Shown here in pieces: positions 51,709 through 60,566 of a stretch of DNA of 64,000 nt. The notes beneath the pieces were generated by a model. The model ran no database searches. It saw only the letters and a program-made list of their open reading frames with translations, and was not told the origin of the DNA. The position numbers and the translations under genes were made by a program. Origin of the DNA: Maridesulfovibrio sp. (GTDB taxonomy: Bacteria; Desulfobacterota; Desulfovibrionia; Desulfovibrionales; Desulfovibrionaceae); contig NZ_OY781616.1 in NCBI RefSeq assembly GCF_963677005.1, positions 689,501 to 753,500 on the forward strand, given 5' to 3'. Within the stretch, counting starts at the first letter, position 1. Every line of letters starts with the position of its first letter.

Positions 51709-51969
51709 CTAAAGAGAAATCAGGCCTTCAATAGTGGCTGTTTTTTGGTAGAGGTCAATAATTTCATCTGCGGAAGTTGCGTAAATGGTCACGGTTACAC
51801 TGGTGTATTTTCCTGTTCTGGAGTCTTTTTCACTGTGCGGGATTCCTTCCAGCATTTCTTTCAGCTGTATAAGAGAATTGCCGGGCACGATGAATTTGAA
51901 TGTGTAATCGCAGGGCCATTCGTGATGTTCGTCAAGAGTTTTTTTAAAATTTTCCATGGATTGCTGCAT
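51709..51969 (-). CDS. DUF493 (YbeD-like) protein
   Basis: 86 residues. The DUF493/YbeD fold is an ACT-like alpha-beta sandwich. Family blocks are WPCDYTFKFIVPGNSLIQL, SRTGKYTSVTVTIYATSADEII and the end YQKTATIEGLISL. In E. coli ybeD adjoins lipoate genes, but the function is not established. Monocistronic. AAGGAGAC precedes the ATG. Confidence 0.88.
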   Translation of the reverse strand: MQQSMENFKKTLDEHHEWPCDYTFKFIVPGNSLIQLKEMLEGIPHSEKDSRTGKYTSVTVTIYATSADEIIDLYQKTATIEGLISL

Positions 51970-52188
51970 GTTGTCTCCTTATCTTATGTGATGTCCCGGA
52001 ACCTTGCCGGTTTGTCATGTGCAGATTTTTTCAGAATCCGGTCAGCGGGACAGCGTTGATATATGAACGGTAAAGTTGCCTGTCAATGGTGAATAAAAAA
52101 ACATTTGTCTCTAAAGGAAGTTTTACAGCTGTCCGATATGTAGTAAAAGCAGCTGCACTGCACTACGTTGTAAACAAGGACGGGGAGA

Positions 52189-52608
52189 ATGAAAAAGAGA
52201 AATTTACATGCCGCAAATTTTCGTCGGGTGCTGGAACTGTTTAATGAAAACAAGCCTCAGGACGCAGAAAAACTGTTGAAGATAATACAGGAAGATTATC
52301 TTGAACTGTATAACGAAAATAAGGATTTGCGCGGCCAGATAAAGGAAGTGGCCGATATTCTTGATCTTGCCGAGTGTATGGAGTTTGACGGTCAGAAATA
52401 CTGGATAGATGAAGACTCGGAAAAAACCGGGCCTTATTGTCAGGTTTGTTACGACCGTGACGGTGTACTTATCAGGTTGCAGGAAAAGGCCAAGCACTGG
52501 GAGTGCTATTCCTGTCAGAATATGTTCGTCAAGATGCCTACCGGTAATGTAATTCACAAGAGTAGGCCCAAAAAGGAATCAAAGCCCCCGATCAGGCTTT
52601 TCAGCTGA
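52189..52608 (+). CDS. Hypothetical protein with helical N-terminus and zinc-ribbon-like C-terminus
   Basis: 139 residues. Residues 5-60 are charged and helical (LELFNENKPQDAEKLLKIIQEDYLELY). Residues 65-125 contain GQKYWIDEDSEKTGPYCQVCYDRDGVLIRLQ and then WECYSCQNMF; the two CxxC pairs would bind zinc in the style of rubredoxin-like knuckles. A strong GGGGAG before the ATG and a terminator after show it to be a real single gene. Similar YWxxxxxxxxGPxCxxC modules occur in phage and accessory proteins. I cannot name a function. Confidence 0.72.
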   Translation: MKKRNLHAANFRRVLELFNENKPQDAEKLLKIIQEDYLELYNENKDLRGQIKEVADILDLAECMEFDGQKYWIDEDSEKTGPYCQVCYDRDGVLIRLQEKAKHWECYSCQNMFVKMPTGNVIHKSRPKKESKPPIRLFS

Positions 52609-52644
52609 TTTCAACCAATATTCTTTTCAGTCCTTAATCACGGG

Positions 52645-52680
52645 AACGGGTCCGGGCGCATCAGCGTTCGGGCCCGTTTC
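52645..52680 (+). terminator. Intrinsic terminator after the zinc-ribbon gene
   Basis: AACGGGTCCG and CGGGCCCGTT arms (one G-U pair) with a 14-base loop, then TTCTATTTT. Confidence 0.75.
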
Positions 52681-52839
52681 TATTTTAAACCGGTTTTGTC
52701 CGGCAAATGATTCCGGGCAGATGAAAAATTTAACATTAAAGTGGTGGAAGAAATAGTATGGATAAAGTATGTGGAGCACCATCTTGTATCTGTTTTGTAA
52801 CGGTTGTTGCCGGGAAGAAAAGAAAAAGGTTCTAATGTT

Positions 52840-53385
52840 ATGTTTTTGAATGAAAGACATATGCAGCTTTTGAAACATGTGAAAAGCTATTCGGGAATAA
52901 AACGCTATCACGGTTTGATGCCTAAGCGTGAGGCTTTTCTCTACGAACAGGGGCTGCTTGACGAGATGCTCGCGAGCGGACTGATTGAGGAAGGCAGTAT
53001 CTGCACTTCCTGCGGGAACAATCTTGAAGGTTACAGACTTTCCAAGAATGCGGAGCTGGAGTTCGAGAAAAAAGGTATCCATGTGGCGGACAATTACTGG
53101 GAGGATATCTGCTGCGTAGACATGGAAATCGGCCAGTATCTTGATAAGGAACATGTCAGGGCGCTGATGGATATTTATTACATGACCAGGGTTTCACTTT
53201 TCGGCGGAATAGCGCCGAAAGAAGTGCTGAACGGGAGCTATCCCTCGGATGTTTTGAGTGTTCTGATTGATGTCGGATTTATATACAGAATTTCTTTGAA
53301 AGGGCCTACCATCCGCTATAAAACAGGTTTTGTCCTTTCGGACAGGGCCTCGGCCATGCTGCAGCAAGCCGGTTACGTTAAATAG
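52840..53385 (+). CDS. Hypothetical protein, possibly winged-helix
   Basis: 181 residues from ATG 52840; the frame is open 12 codons upstream but without a better site. I do not recognise the family. One CTSCG knuckle occurs near residue 55 and CC at about 87. Helix-rich, with two segments that read like winged-helix elements (LLDEMLASGLIEEGSICTSCG and VLIDVGFIYRISLKG, each a helix followed by beta-hairpin). It is flanked by terminators on both sides, so it is monocistronic. A DNA-binding role would be speculation. Confidence 0.65.
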   Translation: MFLNERHMQLLKHVKSYSGIKRYHGLMPKREAFLYEQGLLDEMLASGLIEEGSICTSCGNNLEGYRLSKNAELEFEKKGIHVADNYWEDICCVDMEIGQYLDKEHVRALMDIYYMTRVSLFGGIAPKEVLNGSYPSDVLSVLIDVGFIYRISLKGPTIRYKTGFVLSDRASAMLQQAGYVK

Positions 53386-53412
53386 AACCACTGCTTGGAA
53401 TCTGTTATTCCG

Positions 53413-53450
53413 ACCCCGTCCACATGTCTTGGCGGGGTTTTCTTTTTTTT
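53413..53450 (+). terminator. Intrinsic terminator after the unknown gene at 52840
   Basis: ACCCCG and CGGGGT arms with a 14-base loop, then TTTTCTTTTTTTT. Confidence 0.75.
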
Positions 53451-53509
53451 GCTTTTTTTTGTGACCGGATGTTAAAGATGATGAAAAAAATAATATGTTA
53501 TTCTTTGTG

Positions 53510-53539
53510 TTGAATTTGTGGAATTCTTCGGGCTAGAAT
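53510..53539 (+). promoter_or_regulatory. Candidate promoter of the GH57 gene
   Basis: TTGAAT (53510-53515), 18 bp, TAGAAT (53534-53539), 42 bp before the ATG. Confidence 0.5.
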
Positions 53540-53581
53540 AACCTTTCATAACGCCTGTACCCAAACAGTGAGGTTACACCC

Positions 53582-55813
53582 ATGGCGGATAAATATTTGT
53601 GTATTCACGGTCATTTTTATCAACCGCCCCGTGAAGATCCCTGGCTGGATATGATTTTTCCGGAGGGGAGTGCCGCTCCTTTCCGGCATTGGAACGAGCG
53701 AATCTGCCGCGAGAGCTACGGCCCGCTGGCCTGGGCCAGACGCACGGGCGGAAAAGGCATTTTTGATATCGTCAACTGCTATGAATGGATGAGTTTCAAT
53801 GTCGGCCCGACCTTGTTTCGCTGGATAGAGCGGTCCGAGCAGGAGCTTTACGGCAGACTGCTGGAGGCCGATGCCGCAAGCATCAAGCGTTGGGGACACG
53901 GAAATGCCATCGCCCAGATATATCATCATGTGATCATGCCGCTGGCCTCGGAAACGGATAAAAAGGCGGAAGTGGCCTGGGCGGCTGCGGATTTTGAGGC
54001 CCGGTTCAAGCGCCGCCCTGAAGGAATGTGGCTTTCCGAAACCGCCTGCGATACAGCATCCTTGGAAGCACTCGCTGCCGAGGGGATTCTTTTTACTCTG
54101 CTGGCGCCGCGTCAGGCTGAGGCTGTGGCGGAAATAGGTTCATCAGAGTGGGTTTCCGTGGACGAAGGCTCACTGAACATCAAGGAACCTTATCTTGTTG
54201 AACTGCCGTCCGGGCGTTCCATATCCGTATTTTTCTACGATGGGGGGCTCTCGCAGGCTGTTGCCTTCGAAGGGTTGCTGCGTAACGGCGAGGACTACTG
54301 GAACAAGCTTTCCGGGGCGTCCGCACCGGGGCTTCTGTCCATCGGCACGGACGGTGAGACATACGGTCATCATTTCGAATTCGGAGAGATGGCCCTTGCC
54401 TACGTGCTGGCTCAGGCCAGGGAAGGGCGGGATGGTATTTCCCTGCTCAACTACGGAACCTATCTGGCTGAGCATCCGCCGACCCGGAAGGTGAAAATCC
54501 GTGAGAATTCATCCTGGAGCTGCTACCACGGAGTAGAACGCTGGCGCAGCGATTGCGGTTGCTGCACCGGCGGACATCCAGGATGGAACCAGAAATGGCG
54601 GAAACCACTCCGGGAAGGTCTGGACACGATAAAGACATTAATGGACGGACATTATTTCAATCTGGGTGAAAAAGTCTTTGTCGATCCTCTGGAAGCACTG
54701 ACCGATTACGGGGCCGTGCTCGGGGGGCTTGTTTCCGAAGATGATTTTTTCAAGAAACACTTTAAGGTTTCAAAAGAGTCGCAGGAAGCCGATACCGGCT
54801 GGAAGCTGCTTTCCATGCAGAAATGGGCTTTGTCTTCATTTGCGAGCTGCGGCTGGTTTTTTGATGATCTTGCGCGGCTGGAGCCTGTCAACAACATGGG
54901 CTTTGCCCTGCGGGCCATGGAGATAGCAAGGGATACCGGGCTGATCGGGCTTGAGGATAAATTTCTTTCCATAGCCGGTGAAGCAAGGTCCAACGAGGAA
55001 CGTTACGGCACCGGAACTGATTTATGGCACAGCAGGATAAAGATACAGAGCGAGACTCCGGGCAGCCTTATCGCTCAGGCATTGGTCAGGCTTTATGTGG
55101 AAGACGTCTTCCCTCTGTCCGGCGAGACCGGGCGTATAGAATGGCCGGGAGTCTCGGTGGTGATCAGGACCGGAGACAATTCCATGGTCATGTATCGGGG
55201 AGAGGCTGACATTCGTTGGAATCTTGAAACGGAAGTAAGGACCTACGACTGGAAATGGAGTCGCGGGGAACGGGTCATGGCCGGTTCTCTGGATATTTCC
55301 GGTCCCGGAAATTATACTGAAACTTTTTCACTGTCTGATATTTCATGGAAAAAGAGGCAGTCTCTTTCGCTTGCATGGGTTGACCGTGTTGCCGGAAATG
55401 CCTGGAATACCCGGATACTGAATTCCGGATGCGGCCCGAGGCTGTTCATCGGATTTGAGGACTACCAGACTTCCCAGACCTGGGCTCCTAAGTGGCGCGA
55501 AGTGTGGGAAGGACTTGCATGGCATTTTGTCTTCTTCGATGACAAGGTCAGTGATGACCTGATTGATTTCCTGCGCGAAGTAGGGCGCAACCATCCGGAA
55601 GCCGATTATCTGGTCGAGCGTATTTCCATGAAGCTGTGCGTCATGTTTGACGAGGAATACATATCCGCAAAGCATATCTCCATGGCGGTTGAAAGGGCCG
55701 GAGCAATCGGTCTGCCTCTTGATCTGTGGACGGTTCAGAACTGCTACTGGAAAAAGGTCCAAAACGGCAATGGCGATCCGGAGATCAGCCGTGCTCTGGG
55801 CTTTGATCTTTAG
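53582..55813 (+). CDS. Glycoside hydrolase family 57 protein with DUF3536 domain
   Basis: 743 residues. The N-terminal catalytic barrel has HGHFYQPPREDPW, the nucleophile Glu in EGMWLSETACD and the acid/base Asp region in IGTDGETYGHH. A conserved NSSWSCYHGVERWRSDCGCCTG block follows, typical of the GH57/DUF3536 group. GH57 enzymes act on alpha-glucans (amylase, pullulanase or branching activity), and here it is probably cytoplasmic since no signal peptide is present. No other glycogen gene is adjacent. It ends at a strong shared terminator. Exact reaction unassigned. Confidence 0.9.
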   Translation: MADKYLCIHGHFYQPPREDPWLDMIFPEGSAAPFRHWNERICRESYGPLAWARRTGGKGIFDIVNCYEWMSFNVGPTLFRWIERSEQELYGRLLEADAASIKRWGHGNAIAQIYHHVIMPLASETDKKAEVAWAAADFEARFKRRPEGMWLSETACDTASLEALAAEGILFTLLAPRQAEAVAEIGSSEWVSVDEGSLNIKEPYLVELPSGRSISVFFYDGGLSQAVAFEGLLRNGEDYWNKLSGASAPGLLSIGTDGETYGHHFEFGEMALAYVLAQAREGRDGISLLNYGTYLAEHPPTRKVKIRENSSWSCYHGVERWRSDCGCCTGGHPGWNQKWRKPLREGLDTIKTLMDGHYFNLGEKVFVDPLEALTDYGAVLGGLVSEDDFFKKHFKVSKESQEADTGWKLLSMQKWALSSFASCGWFFDDLARLEPVNNMGFALRAMEIARDTGLIGLEDKFLSIAGEARSNEERYGTGTDLWHSRIKIQSETPGSLIAQALVRLYVEDVFPLSGETGRIEWPGVSVVIRTGDNSMVMYRGEADIRWNLETEVRTYDWKWSRGERVMAGSLDISGPGNYTETFSLSDISWKKRQSLSLAWVDRVAGNAWNTRILNSGCGPRLFIGFEDYQTSQTWAPKWREVWEGLAWHFVFFDDKVSDDLIDFLREVGRNHPEADYLVERISMKLCVMFDEEYISAKHISMAVERAGAIGLPLDLWTVQNCYWKKVQNGNGDPEISRALGFDL

Positions 55814-55848
55814 ATGATCAGTTAAAAAGGCTGTTGCTCAATAAGATA

Positions 55849-55889
55849 AAAACGTCCTGCCGGATTACACTTATCCGGCAGGACGTTTT
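55849..55889. terminator. Bidirectional terminator between GH57 and the MBL gene
   Basis: AAAACGTCCTGCCGGAT and ATCCGGCAGGACGTTTT arms with a 7-base loop; T-runs on both strands. Confidence 0.9.
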
Positions 55890-55912
55890 GATTTTCAATT
55901 CATCGGCAGGGA

Positions 55913-56752
55913 TCAGAATTCGTAGACCGCTCCGGAGCCCATGGGCAGGACTTTGCAGGAAAGCCTTTTTTCGAGGAAAGCGAAACCGTCGTCTCCGGTG
56001 CAGTGGCCCGGCGAAATCATTTCCGGCTTGAATTCTTCGATTACCGCTGCCGTTCTTTCGAATTCGGCTTCATCCGCCCTGTAAAGATGCAGTCCGCCCA
56101 GAATGGCGTGGACCGAGTCTATACCGGTCAGTTCCCGTAAATGGTAGAGCGTGTTGGCAAGACCGCTATGGCAGCAGCCGAGGATCACGACAGGTCCGGA
56201 ACTGCTCATGAGCAGCAGGAAGGCATCGTCCGGAACATGGTCGGTCAGAGCCATTTCCTGATCCGTGAAAAGTCCTTCCGTGGCTTCGAAAAGTCCTTCC
56301 CGGCGCGGTATCGAGGTGATCATGTACAACCCTTCGTCAAGCTCGACGTGATCGCGTACTATGATCGTGCCGGGATATTCGCAGGGAAAGGAAGCACTTT
56401 TGGCCGAACCGTCACGGCTGAGAGAATATCTTTCCGCGGCGAAATCGGGGTGTGCGTACACCGGGCCCATGAACTCTGTCTGCATGAGAGCGTCCATTCC
56501 CCCGGTGTGGTCCCAGTGTCCATGGCTTAGAGCAATGCCTTTGCCTTTTTCGGGGCTTATTTCCATCTCTGCTGCGTTTTTCAGAAAAAGAGGGGTTGCC
56601 CCGCAGTCCCAGAACCAAAGCTCGTCTCCGGGCAGATTGACGGCCATGGAGAGCCCCCATTCCTTGCCCAAAGAATCCTTCAGGGCCTTGTTGTCGCAAA
56701 GGACGGAAACCCGTGATACGCCGGTGTGTTTTGTGTTTACAGCGAGGGCCAT
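55913..56752 (-). CDS. Metallo-beta-lactamase-fold hydrolase (COG1237-like)
   Basis: 279 residues. The metal site LSHGHWDHTGGM (about residues 75-86), later GCCHSGLANTL and the closing SPGHCTGDDGF place it in the metallo-beta-lactamase superfamily, close to the group annotated as 7,8-dihydropterin-6-methyl-4-(beta-D-ribofuranosyl)-aminobenzene-5'-phosphate synthase-like. Its ATG overlaps the end of cimA by 16 bp, so it is translated with the citramalate synthase. Why a hydrolase follows cimA is not evident. Substrate unknown. Confidence 0.85.
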   Translation of the reverse strand: MALAVNTKHTGVSRVSVLCDNKALKDSLGKEWGLSMAVNLPGDELWFWDCGATPLFLKNAAEMEISPEKGKGIALSHGHWDHTGGMDALMQTEFMGPVYAHPDFAAERYSLSRDGSAKSASFPCEYPGTIIVRDHVELDEGLYMITSIPRREGLFEATEGLFTDQEMALTDHVPDDAFLLLMSSSGPVVILGCCHSGLANTLYHLRELTGIDSVHAILGGLHLYRADEAEFERTAAVIEEFKPEMISPGHCTGDDGFAFLEKRLSCKVLPMGSGAVYEF

Positions 56753-58338
56753 TTCTGAGGATCATCCTTGAATAATTTGTAGTTTATGGAATCAACCAGA
56801 GCCTGCCAGCTTGCTTCGATGATGTTGTGGCTTACGCCCATGGTTGTCCACTGGCTTTTGCCGTCGGTTGATTCGATGAGCAGTCTGACATTTGATCCTG
56901 TCCCCGCCGCCTGTCTTACAGCACCGGAAAGGACGCGGACCTTGAAGTCCTGAAGCCTTACGTTCTTGAGCGCCGGGTAGAACGGCTCAAGGGCTTTTCG
57001 CAGGGCTTTGTCGAGGGCGTTGACCGGGCCTTCGCCTGAGGCGGCGGTGTGGTTTTCCTGTCCGTGAACCTTGACGATCACGGTCGCTTCGGAAAACGGT
57101 TCCGTGTCTTCCTTGCGCTTGGCGTCCACAACAAAGAAGTTGATGAATTCAAAGTACCGTTTGGACCAGCCCATGGCCTTGAAGAACAGCAGTTCAAAGG
57201 ATGCTTCGGCTGCCGAGTATTCGAATCCGATGCTTTCCCTTTCCTTGATGTCTGCAAGAATGGTTTTGACCGCAGGGTCGTTTTTATCGAGATTGTAGCC
57301 GTATTTCTGGGCCTTGTAGAGGACGTTGCTCTTGCCGGACAAGTCGGAGAGAAGCACCCGGCGGTCATTGCCGACCAGCAGGGGGTCTACGTGTTCGTAG
57401 CTTGATGAATCCTTGAGCACGGCGCTTACATGTACTCCGCCCTTGTGTGCGAATGCGGCCTGCCCTACAAACGGCTGGCGCAGGAACGGGCGCAGGTTGG
57501 CTATTTCCGAGATGTAGGTGGAAGTGCTCTTGAGCTTGGAAAGCTTTTCAGATCCTATGGTTTCATAGCCCAGCTTCAGTTCGAGGTTGGGTATGATGGA
57601 GCACAGGTTGGCGTTTCCGCAGCGCTCGCCGTATCCGTTGATGGTACCCTGAATCTGGACCGCACCGTTCTCTACTGCGGCAAGGGAGTTTGCCACGGCC
57701 AGATCGCAGTCGTTATGGGCATGGATACCTATTTTGCATCCGGGGATTTTTTCCAGCACAGCCCTGCATGCATCGGCAACTTCACCGGGCATGGAGCCTC
57801 CGTTGGTATCGCAGAGGACGAGTACGTCAGCCCCTGCTTCATAAGCAGCCTTAAGGCAGTTTATGGTGAACTCCGGATTGGCCTTGAATCCGTCAAAGAA
57901 GTGCTCCGCATCGAAAAACAATTCGTCAACATGCGGACGCAGGAAGCCGATGCTGTTGCTGATCAGCTCAATATTTCTTTCCAGGGTGACACCGAGCGCG
58001 TGTGTGGCGTGAAAGTCCCATGTTTTTCCGAAGATGGACATGACCTTTGCCCCGGAATCAACCAGGGACAACAGGTTGGGGTCTTTTTCCGGAGTCAACC
58101 GGTTCATGTGGGTGGATCCGAAAGCCGAAATCCTGCAATTTTTCAAGGCATAGTTCCGTATTTCCTGGAAAAACTCCTTGTCTGTTGCATTGGATCCCGG
58201 CCACCCTCCCTCAACGTAGTGTACGCCGAGGGAGTCCAGCTTGCCGGTTATGCGTATTTTATCCTGAACACTGAGGTTTATTTCTTCCGATTGTGTCCCG
58301 TCGCGCAGTGTGGTGTCGTATATTTTTATTTTCGTCAT
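56737..58338 (-). CDS. cimA: (R)-citramalate synthase
   Basis: 533 residues. It condenses acetyl-CoA and pyruvate to citramalate, giving 2-oxobutyrate for isoleucine without threonine. The HMG-CoA-lyase-like barrel begins IYDTTLRDGTQSEEINLS, with HAHNDCDLAVANSLAAVENGA and GTINGYGERCGNANL in the middle. The C-terminal LeuA-type allosteric domain spans about residues 390-530. The length and the long linker match the CimA of Geobacter and relatives, not LeuA. Three bases after lysC and overlapping the MBL gene. Confidence 0.94.
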   Translation of the reverse strand: MTKIKIYDTTLRDGTQSEEINLSVQDKIRITGKLDSLGVHYVEGGWPGSNATDKEFFQEIRNYALKNCRISAFGSTHMNRLTPEKDPNLLSLVDSGAKVMSIFGKTWDFHATHALGVTLERNIELISNSIGFLRPHVDELFFDAEHFFDGFKANPEFTINCLKAAYEAGADVLVLCDTNGGSMPGEVADACRAVLEKIPGCKIGIHAHNDCDLAVANSLAAVENGAVQIQGTINGYGERCGNANLCSIIPNLELKLGYETIGSEKLSKLKSTSTYISEIANLRPFLRQPFVGQAAFAHKGGVHVSAVLKDSSSYEHVDPLLVGNDRRVLLSDLSGKSNVLYKAQKYGYNLDKNDPAVKTILADIKERESIGFEYSAAEASFELLFFKAMGWSKRYFEFINFFVVDAKRKEDTEPFSEATVIVKVHGQENHTAASGEGPVNALDKALRKALEPFYPALKNVRLQDFKVRVLSGAVRQAAGTGSNVRLLIESTDGKSQWTTMGVSHNIIEASWQALVDSINYKLFKDDPQKWPSL

Positions 58339-58341
58339 TGT

Positions 58342-59580
58342 TTAGAGTTTGTTTTCATCGGACCCGCTTTTATCGAGCCCGAACGTGTTGTGGAGCGTTC
58401 TTATGGCCAGTTCGGTATATTTTTCTTCGATAAGGCAGGTAATTTTAATCTCGGAAGTGCTGATCATCAGTATGTTTATGTTTTCGTCACGCAGGGCCTG
58501 GAATGCACGGGATGCGACTCCGGAATGGTTGCGCATGCCCACGCCGATAACCGAAACCTTGCATACATTCTGGTCGTAAAGGATTTCCTGAGCACCCATG
58601 GGGTCCTTGATGCTGTCGATTATTTCAAGGGTCTGCTTGAGATCGGCACGGGGAATGGTGAAGGTCATGTCGGTCCGTCCGTCCTTGCTCGGATTCTGGA
58701 CGATCATGTCAACCAGGACTCCGGCTTCGGCAAGAGGTGTGAACAGGGCGGCGGAAACACCCGGCTCGTCCTTGACCTTGGCAAGGGTTACGCGGGCCTG
58801 GTCTTTGTCATATGCAATACCGGAAACAAGTACTGATTCCATGTTTTCATCCTCCTGGGTGACGAATGTTCCTATCTCATCGCTGAAAGTGGAGCGGACA
58901 TGAACTTTTACATTGTATTTTTTTGCAAATTCAACTGAACGAATCTGTAGTACCTTTGCGCCCATGCTGGCCATCTCCAGCATTTCATCATAGGAAATGG
59001 TGTCCAGCTTGCGGGCCTGGGAGCAGATGTTGGGGTCGGTTGTGAAAACGCCCGGAACATCAGTGAAAATTTCGCATAGGTCGGCATCAACTGCAGCGGC
59101 AAGAGCTACGGCGGAAGTGTCTGAACCGCCGCGTCCCAGCGTGGTGATCCGCCTGTCCTCGGTGCAGCCCTGAAATCCGGCCACTACGAGGATATCGTGC
59201 TTTTCCAGATACTCTTCGATTTTTTGGCGATCGATATCGAGAATTCGTGCTCTGGAGTGGGCTGTGTTGGTCTTGACCGGAATCTGGAATCCGAGCAGTG
59301 AGCGGGCCTTGATTCCCCGGTCCTTTAGAAGCATTGCAAACAGGGCTACGGAAATCTGTTCCCCGGTTGAAACAAGCGAGTCCATTTCAGCCTGATCCGG
59401 CTTTTCGGACCATTCGTTGGCCAGATCGATCAGGCGGTTGGTTTCGCCTGCCATGGCGGAGAGAACAACAATGACTTTGTTGCCTTTTTCGTAAGGCACC
59501 AGGACTTTTTCCAGAACCTGCTTCATGCATTCGAGGTTCCTGACCGAGGTTCCACCGAATTTCTGTACTACGATGTTCAT
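58342..59580 (-). CDS. lysC: Aspartate kinase
   Basis: 412 residues. It phosphorylates aspartate, the entry to lysine, methionine and threonine. KFGGTSVRN at the start, LGRGGSDTSAVALAAAVDA in the kinase domain and two C-terminal ACT domains (about 265-405) for feedback control. It is the LysC length, without homoserine dehydrogenase. Precedes cimA by 3 bp: together they control entry into aspartate-derived amino acids and a threonine-free route to isoleucine. Confidence 0.95.
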   Translation of the reverse strand: MNIVVQKFGGTSVRNLECMKQVLEKVLVPYEKGNKVIVVLSAMAGETNRLIDLANEWSEKPDQAEMDSLVSTGEQISVALFAMLLKDRGIKARSLLGFQIPVKTNTAHSRARILDIDRQKIEEYLEKHDILVVAGFQGCTEDRRITTLGRGGSDTSAVALAAAVDADLCEIFTDVPGVFTTDPNICSQARKLDTISYDEMLEMASMGAKVLQIRSVEFAKKYNVKVHVRSTFSDEIGTFVTQEDENMESVLVSGIAYDKDQARVTLAKVKDEPGVSAALFTPLAEAGVLVDMIVQNPSKDGRTDMTFTIPRADLKQTLEIIDSIKDPMGAQEILYDQNVCKVSVIGVGMRNHSGVASRAFQALRDENINILMISTSEIKITCLIEEKYTELAIRTLHNTFGLDKSGSDENKL

Positions 59581-59595
59581 TTGAACATTATCTCC

Positions 59596-60114
59596 TTAAC
59601 TACATGTGTTCAACGGAAGTTGTTGGAATGACTTAAGATGTGAGGCAAGCTCTTCAAAAAGGGAAGTCGTTGAACCATGCAGGGTCAATTCTATTGTTCT
59701 GCCGGATGCGGCAGGTATCCAAGTGAAGAGCAGTGCGCTGTCAGGCCAGAAATCCACTCTCAGATACTGAATCCACTCTACAACTGTCAAAGTTTTTTTA
59801 TTGTTCAGCAGATCAAAAAATTCGTCATCCGGTATTTGCCCTTCAAGACGATACAGATCGAAGTGGTTTACCTGCGGAGTGGTGGGGTAGATGTTCAGTA
59901 TATTGAAACTCGGGCTGCTTACTTCGGCGTTCTGTGCTCCGGGCAGGGATTCCACCATGGCGCGTACCAGTGTGGTCTTGCCGGAACCCAGATCTCCGTT
60001 CATGAACAGGGGGATCTGCGTTTTGCGTTCACGGAAAAAAGAAGCCAGAGTGGAACCGAGCTTCATGGTCGATTCCACATCCGGCAGATGTATTGTTATT
60101 TTTGATTCTGTCAT
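59596..60114 (-). CDS. tsaE: tRNA threonylcarbamoyladenosine biosynthesis ATPase TsaE
   Basis: 172 residues. P-loop NGDLGSGKTTLVRAM (about residue 40), then SSPSFNILNIY and HFDLYRLEG, the family's Switch and Walker B-like motifs, with VVEWIQYL in place of the commoner VEWPE. It works with TsaB and TsaD to make t6A37 in tRNA. It overlaps the CBS gene by four bases and is 15 bp before lysC. The C-terminal 35 residues are less conserved. Confidence 0.92.
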   Translation of the reverse strand: MTESKITIHLPDVESTMKLGSTLASFFRERKTQIPLFMNGDLGSGKTTLVRAMVESLPGAQNAEVSSPSFNILNIYPTTPQVNHFDLYRLEGQIPDDEFFDLLNNKKTLTVVEWIQYLRVDFWPDSALLFTWIPAASGRTIELTLHGSTTSLFEELASHLKSFQQLPLNTCS

Positions 60115-60566
60115 TTGCTCTTGGTCAGTACCTTCAGAACGTCTTCCTTGCCGACCACGCCTATCAGCTTGCCGTTTTCGACAACCGGCAGGGTGTACAG
60201 CTTTCTTTCGACCATGAGGTCGGCGATGTGTTCTATGTCCGTTTCAGGGCTGATGGTCACCGGATCGGGGGTCATGGCCTGAGCCACCTTGGTTGCCGCG
60301 ATCTTGTTGACTTCACGTTCCAATTCCTCGTTGGACGAAAATGAAATGAATCCGTCCAGAATGGTGAACAGGGACGGCAGCGAGACCGATTTCTGTTGCG
60401 CCACGAGATCGCTCTGGCAGAGCACCCCGATGAGTTTACCGCTGTCGTCGACTACCGGAACCCCGTTCAGGTGTTTTTCCAGCAGCAGTTTGGCCGCGCC
60501 GGCGATATCGTCTTCAGGTGTCAGAGTAAGCGCTCCGGATGTCATGATTTCTTTAGCTTTCAGCAT
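60111..60566 (-). CDS. CBS-domain pair protein
   Basis: 151 residues: two CBS domains, residues 8-60 (MTSGALTLTPEDDIAGAAKLLLEKHLNGVPVVDDSGKLIG) and 93-148 (MTPDPVTISPETDIEHIADLMVERKLYTLPVVENGKLIG), joined by a helical linker. Such pairs bind adenosine nucleotides and regulate partners. No other domain is attached. Its start overlaps nnr by 7 bp and its stop overlaps tsaE by 4 bp, so it is chained in the operon. Target unknown. Confidence 0.92.
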   Translation of the reverse strand: MLKAKEIMTSGALTLTPEDDIAGAAKLLLEKHLNGVPVVDDSGKLIGVLCQSDLVAQQKSVSLPSLFTILDGFISFSSNEELEREVNKIAATKVAQAMTPDPVTISPETDIEHIADLMVERKLYTLPVVENGKLIGVVGKEDVLKVLTKSK

